64,000 bases of DNA from Sandaracinobacteroides sp041675905 (GTDB taxonomy: Bacteria; Pseudomonadota; Alphaproteobacteria; Sphingomonadales; Sphingomonadaceae), in the NCBI GenBank assembly GCA_041675905.1, contig JBAYSX010000001.1:62001-126000 (forward strand), read 5' to 3'. The notes beneath the pieces were generated by a model. The model was not told the DNA's origin. It did no database searches and worked only from the letters and a program-made list of their open reading frames with translations. Every line of letters begins with the position of its first letter. The stretch's first letter is position 1. The position numbers and the translations under genes were made by a program. This document shows positions 58,432 through 64,000 of this stretch, one piece after another.

Positions 58432-59358
58432 ATGCGCGGGAAGCTGATTTTTCTGTCTTGTATGATGCTGGCCACCACGACGGCTATCGCGGGCGCTACC
58501 GCTGCGCATGCTCAGGTAAGTTTGTTGTGGCCGGCTTCGGACAGGATGAACCTGCTGGCGGGGCCGCTTCTGGAAGATCCTTTTGCGATTACCGAACCTC
58601 TGGGAAAAAGTACCTCGAAGGTACAGGCGATTACCAATGGGGATTCGGAGTATCGACCGGATATTGGACAGGCTGGAAAGGATGTGATCTGGGTGCCGAC
58701 GCCGCCGGAACTGGTTCGGGCGATGCTGGAGACCGCCAGGGTGACGCCCGCGGACCATGTTGTGGATCTGGGATCCGGAGACGGGCGCATTGCAATTGCG
58801 GCGGCGCGGGACTTCGGCGCGAAGGCGACGGGGCTGGAGTATAACGGAGACATGGTTGCGCTGGCGCGACGGGAAGCGCGGCGGGCGGGTGTGGCCGGCA
58901 AGGTGAAGTTTCGCGAAGCCGATATATTCAAGACGGATTTTTCCGACGCGACCGTCGTGACCATGTATTTGTTGCCGAGTCTGAACTTGAAGTTGCGACC
59001 GGCCTTGCTGGATATGAAGCCGGGAACACGGATCGTCAGCCATGCTTTTACCCTGGGTGACTGGCTGGCGGACGAAACGATTACGACCGACAGCGCCACG
59101 GGCTATTATTGGGTGGTGCCGGCGAAAGTTGCCGGTCGATGGGCGTTTGATGTGAGCGGGAAGCGGTTTACCGGGGAAATTGAGCAGAAGTTTCAGCACC
59201 TCTCCTTTCCCGAGGGCGGTGCGTTTCAAAACGGCTCGTTAAAAGGTGCGGACATTGAATTGGAGCGGACCGGCGGCGGGAAGTTACGTGGTACGGTGAG
59301 CGGCGACACCATGCAGGGGCAGGGCTGGTCTGCCATGCGAATTCGCGACGGCAATTGA
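58432..59358 (+). CDS. exported protein with SAM-methyltransferase fold
   Basis: A 308-aa protein with a signal peptide (residues about 1-27, ending in TAAHA-Q) and a class I methyltransferase core: VVDLGSGDGRIAIAAARDFGAKATGLEYN near residues 113-140. SAM is not known in the periplasm, so an exported methyltransferase is odd; the signal might be a membrane anchor or the start might be downstream. Start ATG at 58432 is chosen for the signal peptide and GGAG 8 bases before it; ATGs at 58396 and 58420 are alternatives. The stop overlaps the permease start (TTGA). Confidence 0.8.
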   Translation: MRGKLIFLSCMMLATTTAIAGATAAHAQVSLLWPASDRMNLLAGPLLEDPFAITEPLGKSTSKVQAITNGDSEYRPDIGQAGKDVIWVPTPPELVRAMLETARVTPADHVVDLGSGDGRIAIAAARDFGAKATGLEYNGDMVALARREARRAGVAGKVKFREADIFKTDFSDATVVTMYLLPSLNLKLRPALLDMKPGTRIVSHAFTLGDWLADETITTDSATGYYWVVPAKVAGRWAFDVSGKRFTGEIEQKFQHLSFPEGGAFQNGSLKGADIELERTGGGKLRGTVSGDTMQGQGWSAMRIRDGN

Positions 59359-60674
59359 GTAAAGCGGAATCTGCGCCCGCGCGGCGCTTGCGGGCCGGCG
59401 ATGTGGCGCTTCTGATCGTGGGCATCATGATCGGCGCGGGTATTTTCCGCGTGCCGGCGGATATTGCCGCCGCGACCGGAGATGGTGCGGTGATGCTCGG
59501 CCTATGGGTGGTCGGTGGGGGAGCGGCGCTGGCCGGGGCTTTTTGCTACGCGGAACTGGCGTCGCGCTATCCGGGCATCGGTGGTGAATATCATTTCCTG
59601 CGGCTGGCATTCGGGCCACGGTTGTCAGCATGGTTTGTGTGGGCGCGGCTGGCGGTCATTCAAACCGGATCGATTGCAGCAGTGGCGTTTGTGGCCGGCG
59701 ATCAGATGCGGATTTTATGGCCGGATGGTCCGCCGCCGGCGTTCTGGGCGATTGTGTCGGTGGTGTTTGTGACCGCGACGGCGCTGGTGCATCTGGAGAT
59801 GACCCGCAGATTGCAGCAGATCCTGGTGGCCGTGGTCATATTATCATTGCTGGCAGTGATGGTGGCGGCGCTGTGGATGCCAGCCGGGGCGGTGGTGACG
59901 GACGCCGTGCCGATACCGGCGGGCGGGGGCATCGGCATGGCGCTGGTATTTGTGATGCTGGCATATGGCGGTTGGAACGAGGCGGCTTACTTGTCGGCGG
60001 AGGTAAAGGATGGCCGCCGGTCGATGGTGGTAGCGCTCGTCGGCGGAATACTGCTGGTGGCTGTGCTGTACCTGGCGTTCAACGCGGCGTTATTGCATGC
60101 GTTGGGCGTGGATGGGCTTGCGGCGAACCCGGCGCCGGCGGCGGTACTGGTGCAGGCCGCCTTTGGCACTGCGGCTGGGGCGATGATTGCGCTGGCGGCG
60201 ATTGCGGCAGCGCTTTCGACAATCAACGCGACGGCAATCACAGGGGCGAGAGCCATTTGTGCATTGGGGCAGGATATGCCGTTGATTGCGCGACTGGGGG
60301 CATGGGACGGGGGACGTTCGGTTCCGGTGGCTGCGCTGTTGGCGCAGGGCGGCGTTGCTTTGGCATTGACGCTTTATGCGGCGACGGCGCGCGATGGCTT
60401 TGCGGCCATGGTGGCTTTTGGCGCGCCCGTATTCTGGCTGTTTTTGAGTCTGACAGCTGTCTCGTTGTTTGTGTTGCGGAGCAAATATCCGGACCGGGAA
60501 GGGTTTCGCGCGCCACCTTTCTTGCCGCTGGTGTTTCTGGCGGCCTGTTTGTTCATGCTGTGGTCTGGCGTGGATTATGCCCGCCATATGTGGACGGAAG
60601 GCGGGCGGGCGGCCGGCTTGCTGGGGATTATCCTGTTGCTGGTCGGCCTGCCGTTGGCGTGGCGCGCGAAATGA
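59355..60674 (+). CDS. APC-family amino-acid permease
   Basis: A 439-aa membrane protein with about 12 hydrophobic helices; GDVALLIVGIMIGAGIF near residues 15-31 is the APC helix-1 motif. Transports amino acids or polyamines; substrate not assignable. Start is TTG at 59355, sharing bases with the previous stop. Last gene of the thrC chain. Confidence 0.9.
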   Translation: MSKAESAPARRLRAGDVALLIVGIMIGAGIFRVPADIAAATGDGAVMLGLWVVGGGAALAGAFCYAELASRYPGIGGEYHFLRLAFGPRLSAWFVWARLAVIQTGSIAAVAFVAGDQMRILWPDGPPPAFWAIVSVVFVTATALVHLEMTRRLQQILVAVVILSLLAVMVAALWMPAGAVVTDAVPIPAGGGIGMALVFVMLAYGGWNEAAYLSAEVKDGRRSMVVALVGGILLVAVLYLAFNAALLHALGVDGLAANPAPAAVLVQAAFGTAAGAMIALAAIAAALSTINATAITGARAICALGQDMPLIARLGAWDGGRSVPVAALLAQGGVALALTLYAATARDGFAAMVAFGAPVFWLFLSLTAVSLFVLRSKYPDREGFRAPPFLPLVFLAACLFMLWSGVDYARHMWTEGGRAAGLLGIILLLVGLPLAWRAK

Positions 60675-60680
60675 GGGCGA

Positions 60681-61250
60681 TCAGGGCTGAAATTGACGGA
60701 TGAGCGTGTGTACGCGGGCGACCCATGGCGCATCGGAGATAACGGACTGACGGCTGCTGGGGCGGGTAGGAATGAGCCGGATTCGCGTTCCTTCGATTTC
60801 AGCAAGCCTGCCGAATGCGAACCGGCCCACCGGGCGCGGAACCAGAATATCGGTATTCAGCGCCTCGGCAAAGCGGGGGGGAGGGAGTTGTTCAAGCCAG
60901 AGCTGGTCGCCGGCGCGATAATCACCCTGGGACACCCGGACGATCATGCCGATGGTGGCGGGAGACGGCGCGGGAGAGCGCAGGGTTAGAGGTTCTCCGG
61001 CGGCGTGAGGACCTTCGGCGGACAGGAGTGCAGCAACCGCGATGGTTTCATCGTGGGCCTGGGCAATCAGCGACTTGGGGTCGACTTCGAGGGCTGCGGC
61101 GATGCGTTCCAGCCAGTTAACGGAAAGCGAGCGCACGCCCGTTTCGAGTCTGCCGATGGTGACGGCGGTGGTGGGTGGTGTGCAGCGCTCGGCGACTTCT
61201 GCGAGAGTGAGGCCTCTGGCTTTACGGATTTCCCGGATTCGCGAAATCAT
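60681..61250 (-). CDS. XRE-family (HTH_3) transcriptional regulator
   Basis: A 189-aa repressor-like protein. Residues about 1-52 form a Cro/CI-type HTH (IREIRKARGLTLAEVAERC, TIGRLETGVRSLS), followed by a C-terminal sensing domain. It diverges from the DUF6456-like gene, so both may be controlled from the 100-base gap between them. The start at 61250 is supported by GGAG 8 bases upstream; ATG at 61265 is a longer alternative. Position beside a GTA cluster suggests a control role, unproven. Confidence 0.85.
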   Translation of the reverse strand: MISRIREIRKARGLTLAEVAERCTPPTTAVTIGRLETGVRSLSVNWLERIAAALEVDPKSLIAQAHDETIAVAALLSAEGPHAAGEPLTLRSPAPSPATIGMIVRVSQGDYRAGDQLWLEQLPPPRFAEALNTDILVPRPVGRFAFGRLAEIEGTRIRLIPTRPSSRQSVISDAPWVARVHTLIRQFQP

Positions 61251-61353
61251 TTGCTGCTTCTCCATCCTGTTGTTCTGGTTTGTGTGAACCACATCTGTCC
61301 TACATGGATACCGATATGGCAATTCCTGGTTCGTGTCGAGAGGAGATGCAACC

Positions 61354-61842
61354 ATGATTGACCAGAAAGATTATCCGAATCGTGAGCTTGTCGAGCGGCG
61401 TCTCGCACCGGCGGATGCCGTGGACAGGACTATTGTAATGGAAAACATGGCAGAATCGCCATTGGCGTGGCTGGCGCGGCGCAGGATGCTGACCGATGCA
61501 CAACTTCTTGCGGGTGAGAGATTGCGGGCGGACCATTACCATGCCGGTTTGGGCGCGCGTGTGACCATGCGGTGGGATCCGGCACCGCAAGGGGGGAAGC
61601 GGGGCTTTGGCGCGGGTGCGGGAGATCAGGCGCTGGGGCGTCTGGAGGCGAAGCGGCGTTTTGATGCGGCGATGACTGCGGCGGGACCGGGCTTGAGCGA
61701 TATTTTGTGGCGGGTGGTGTGCGCGGGCGAGGGAGTATCGGCGGCAGAGAAGGAGTTGGGCTGGCCTGCACGCGCGGCGAAGCTGGTGCTGGGCATGGCG
61801 CTGGATCGGTTGGCAATACACTATAATAACCAATATGGATAA
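61354..61842 (+). CDS. DUF6456-like protein beside the GTA cluster
   Basis: A 162-aa soluble helical protein: WLARRRMLTDAQLLAGERLRADH near residues 40-62, GGKRGFGAGAG and a C-terminal DILWRVVCAGEGVSAAEKELGWPARAAKLVLGMALDRL-like helical region. From memory this resembles the DUF6456 family, which in other alphaproteobacteria occurs in GTA activators of the GafA/GafY type; I cannot verify this. It lies just before the GTA terminase gene. A good Shine-Dalgarno (AGGAG) precedes the ATG. Confidence 0.7.
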   Translation: MIDQKDYPNRELVERRLAPADAVDRTIVMENMAESPLAWLARRRMLTDAQLLAGERLRADHYHAGLGARVTMRWDPAPQGGKRGFGAGAGDQALGRLEAKRRFDAAMTAAGPGLSDILWRVVCAGEGVSAAEKELGWPARAAKLVLGMALDRLAIHYNNQYG

Positions 61843-61848
61843 AAATGG

Positions 61849-61875
61849 TTGACAAGCGTGACGGTCTGATATAGA
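61849..61875 (+). promoter_or_regulatory. possible promoter of the GTA head cluster
   Basis: TTGACA (61849-61854) and TATAGA (61870-61875) with a 15-base spacer, shorter than ideal. Located between the DUF6456-like gene and the terminase gene. If real, it drives the GTA cluster. Confidence 0.4.
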
Positions 61876-62035
61876 GATACAGGCATGCTCAGGAAGTGCG
61901 CCGGGAGGAGGCAGGGGGCTAAAACAGGATGAAGACGGTTTTGCGCGGTGGCGTGCGGAAAAGATGATCCGCGCGCCGCCAGCCTGCCCCCCAACCTGCT
62001 TTGGCGTAGCGGGAACAGTTGATTGGGGGTGGGGA

Positions 62036-63349
62036 ATGGGGCGCGAACTGTCGTTGATGGAGCGGCTGGTGCGGTTGCCGCATCGCTATCGTGGCGAAAT
62101 TCTGGCGGCATTTCCCGATGACATGCGGCTGGCGGTGCTGGAGGGGTGGGGCTGGACGGCTCGACCGTCGCAGATGCCGCCCGCCAGCGACTGGACCGTC
62201 TGGCTCATTATGGCGGGACGCGGATTTGGCAAGACGCGGGCGGGGGCTGAATGGGTAACGCGCATGGCACTGGAAGAACCCGGCTGTCGGATCGGCCTGG
62301 TGGGGGCGACAGCACATGATGCTGAATCGGTTATGTTGAAAGGAGAGTCAGGGTTATTGGCTGTAGCTCCGGCGGGATTTGCGCCGACCTGGCGCAGTTC
62401 GAAGAAGGAATTGCGCTGGCCCAATGGCTCAACCGGCATGCTGTTTTCGGCGGTCGAGCCGGATTCCTTGCGCGGGCCGCAATTTCATTACGCCTGGTGC
62501 GATGAAATTGCGGCGTGGCCACGGCCAAAGGCGGCCTGGGACAATCTGAAAATGGGATTGCGGCTGGGGCGGCAGCCCCGGGCAGTCGTGACGACAACGC
62601 CAAGACCCTTGCGATTTTTGCGGGACCTGGCGGTGGCGGGCGGCGTGGTCGTGTCGCGGGGGTCGACTTTCGATAATCGTGCCAATTTGCCGGCGTCGTT
62701 CCTGACGGATTTGCATTCCTCTTATGGGGGCACCGGATTGGGGCGGCAGGAATTGATGGGGGAATTACTGGAATCCCGGGACGGCGCGCTGTGGAGCCGG
62801 GACGGACTGGAGAGATGCCGGGAGCGGGCGGCTCCGGCTGATCTGGTGCGAGTGGTGGTTGGCGTCGATCCGCCAGCCGGGCCGGGCGGGTGCGGCATCG
62901 TCGTGGCCGGTCTTGATGCGGCGGGCGTAGCTTTTGTCCTGGCGGATGCGAGTGTCAGCGGGTCTGCTCCCGAAGTCTGGGCGGCGGCGGTGCGTGCGGC
63001 GGTGGCGCGGCATGATGCGGACCGGGTGGTAGCGGAAATCAATAATGGGGGGGCGATGGTTAGCAGTGTGCTGAAGGCGGCGGATATGCGTTTGCCGCTG
63101 AAGACGGTGCGTGCATCGCGCGGGAAATCGGCGCGGGCGGAACCCGTTTCGGCGCTCTATGCGGCGGTGCGTGTGCGCCACGTCGGCTGCTTTGCCGAAC
63201 TTGAGGATGAAATGTGCGGCTTGCTGGCTGGAGGTGGTTATGTCGGGCCGGGGAGTTCGCCGGATCGCGCCGATGCGCTGGTATGGGCGCTGACGGAATT
63301 GCTTTTGGTCGATGCGGGCGGACGACCGGCGTTGCGGGCGCTGGTGTAA
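62036..63349 (+). CDS. GTA/phage terminase large subunit
   Basis: A 437-aa packaging ATPase-nuclease. Walker A GRGFGKT at residues 61-67, Walker B region YAWCDEIAAW near 152-161, and the nuclease part with VVVGVDPPAGPGG and the late DRADALVWALTEL motif. The closest context is RcGTA g2. Start ATG at 62036 has GGGGGTGGGG before it; the open frame reaches back to 61964. First structural gene of the head cluster. Confidence 0.92.
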   Translation: MGRELSLMERLVRLPHRYRGEILAAFPDDMRLAVLEGWGWTARPSQMPPASDWTVWLIMAGRGFGKTRAGAEWVTRMALEEPGCRIGLVGATAHDAESVMLKGESGLLAVAPAGFAPTWRSSKKELRWPNGSTGMLFSAVEPDSLRGPQFHYAWCDEIAAWPRPKAAWDNLKMGLRLGRQPRAVVTTTPRPLRFLRDLAVAGGVVVSRGSTFDNRANLPASFLTDLHSSYGGTGLGRQELMGELLESRDGALWSRDGLERCRERAAPADLVRVVVGVDPPAGPGGCGIVVAGLDAAGVAFVLADASVSGSAPEVWAAAVRAAVARHDADRVVAEINNGGAMVSSVLKAADMRLPLKTVRASRGKSARAEPVSALYAAVRVRHVGCFAELEDEMCGLLAGGGYVGPGSSPDRADALVWALTELLLVDAGGRPALRALV

Positions 63350-63370
63350 GGTTGGCGGTAGGGGAAAATC

Positions 63371-63643
63371 ATGAAGTGGAAGTTCGTGCGCTGGATGCAG
63401 CAGCGCGCCCAGGAGCCCGCGACATGGATGGGCATGGCGATGATTGCCGTGGTGATGGGCTCCGATCCGGTGCGCGCCCATGGCATGGCGGAGGCGATTT
63501 CGCTGATCGTGGGCGGCGGGCTGGTGGCGGGTGGGACGGGGCGGCGGATGCTGATGCGCCGTCGGGCCGTGGATGATGGTGCGTTGCCGGAATGTGAGTC
63601 TGTTGTTGAGCGCGATCTCCGCGATGGCGGGGGGATGCGCTGA
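63371..63643 (+). CDS. small membrane protein between terminase and portal
   Basis: A 90-aa protein with two hydrophobic segments (about residues 19-33 and 40-57) after a basic start (MKWKFVRWMQQRAQEPATW). The pattern EPxTWxG is known from small phage membrane proteins of holin-like kind. It is coupled to the portal gene by a TGATG overlap. Function unknown; a holin role is a guess. Confidence 0.65.
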   Translation: MKWKFVRWMQQRAQEPATWMGMAMIAVVMGSDPVRAHGMAEAISLIVGGGLVAGGTGRRMLMRRRAVDDGALPECESVVERDLRDGGGMR

Positions 63644-64000
63644 TGCGGTGGGACTGGAAAAGCTGGTTTGGCGGTGAGGTAAAGCACGCGTCTGTGCCCC
63701 GTCAGTGGGGTGTACGGCACGGCGGCGGTGGTGAGGTGCCGGCGTCTTATGAAGCGCGGGTGCGGGAAGCGATGCGCAACGGGATCGCACATCGGGCGAT
63801 ACGGCTGGTGGCGGAGGGCGCAGCTTCGGCGCCGCTGATGGCCTCGGGAGAGGAACATGCGGCGCTGGGGCTGTTGCCACCCCTGCTGATCGAGACGATC
63901 GCAACGCATTTACTGTTGCATGGCAATGCGTTTCTGGAAACGGGGCTGGATCATCGCGGTCGGCCAGGAGCTTTATGGGCGTTGCGACCGGAGCGGATGC
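63643..64000 (+). CDS. phage/GTA portal protein, truncated by the window edge
   Basis: The first 119 codons of a portal protein: MRWDWKSWFGGEVKH, then NGIAHRAIRLVAEGAASAPL and ETIATHLLLHGNAFLETGL, and RPERM at the edge. The order terminase - small protein - portal is that of GTA head clusters. The start shares bases with the previous stop (TGATG at 63641-63645). The rest lies outside the window. Confidence 0.9.
   Translation, partial: MRWDWKSWFGGEVKHASVPRQWGVRHGGGGEVPASYEARVREAMRNGIAHRAIRLVAEGAASAPLMASGEEHAALGLLPPLLIETIATHLLLHGNAFLETGLDHRGRPGALWALRPERM

Noticed and set aside
57111..58478. Minus-strand frame of 455 codons over the M16 and rRNA-type methyltransferase genes
   Set aside because: Shadow frame; its residues are biased to Arg, Pro and Gln as expected from antisense reading.
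59630..60703. Plus-strand frame of 357 codons inside the permease gene
   Set aside because: Gly-rich low-complexity shadow of the APC permease; no Shine-Dalgarno or domain.
62765..63904. Minus-strand frame of 379 codons over terminase and portal
   Set aside because: Proline/arginine/histidine-rich shadow of the GTA genes on the other strand.
1..64000. CRISPR array or rRNA operon
   Set aside because: No regularly spaced repeats and no rRNA sequence were seen on reading either strand.

Overview
The window is about 64 kb of chromosome from an alphaproteobacterium, most likely a sphingomonad (Sphingomonadales). The clues are the order rel / pyrE / pdxJ / acpS / lepB, an alphaproteobacterial LexA box (GTTC-N7-GTTC), two general-stress (EcfG-type) promoters, a ZnuD-like TonB receptor, a type III polyketide synthase cluster and the start of a gene-transfer-agent (GTA) head cluster. 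The genus cannot be fixed from the sequence alone.

Layout. 0-3.9 kb: a methyltransferase, a YetF-like (DUF421) membrane protein, a PRC-barrel protein and an SDR-CinA pair; the PRC and SDR genes diverge from two back-to-back EcfG-like promoters. 4.0-7.7 kb: a compact biosynthetic cluster (type III PKS, FAD oxidoreductase, two SAM methyltransferases). 7.7-29.9 kb: mostly housekeeping genes: zinc metallopeptidase, ubiG, osmC, lepB-acpS-pdxJ-pyrE, DUF481 protein, (p)ppGpp synthetase/hydrolase, rpsD, rpoZ, a stand-alone overlapping spanin pair (Rz/Rz1), DsbA-M48 protease, tpiA-trpG-trpD-trpC, lexA, selO, and a phosphotransferase-SDR pair.

30.0-38.95 kb is a foreign island ending at tRNA-Val. It holds an IS5-type remnant that cuts a tyrosine integrase, a 440-aa unknown protein coupled to the integrase, a short excisionase-like HTH protein, a RepA-like ATPase, a 1242-aa protein with an N-terminal PD-(D/E)xK nuclease signature (candidate anti-phage defence), about 0.9 kb with no convincing gene, and one small conserved-looking protein. 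The second half of the 440-aa gene is clearly AT-rich compared with the rest of the window.

39.1-50.9 kb: sulfotransferase, a lipoprotein, lptA-lptC, RNase D, Nudix, gdhA, a cold-shock gene paired with a second IF-1 gene, small proteins, a zincin, sirtuin, dapB, canonical infA-maf-RNase E/G-yacG, tRNA-Phe, tRNA-Arg and an orphan vsr. 51.0-53.9 kb: a histidine-rich TonB receptor whose stop codon is the target site of a complete IS5-family element. 54.0-60.7 kb: tRNA-Thr, folE, then the chain thrC / M16 peptidase / rRNA-type methyltransferase / exported methyltransferase-like protein / amino-acid permease. 60.7-64 kb: an XRE regulator divergent from a DUF6456-like protein, terminase large subunit, a small membrane protein and a truncated portal gene, which together are the 5' end of a GTA head cluster.

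The best candidates for something new are the 1242-aa nuclease-like protein and the 440-aa protein on the island, the spanin pair standing far from any phage but about 41 kb from the GTA genes, and the cold-shock / IF-1 paralogue operon.
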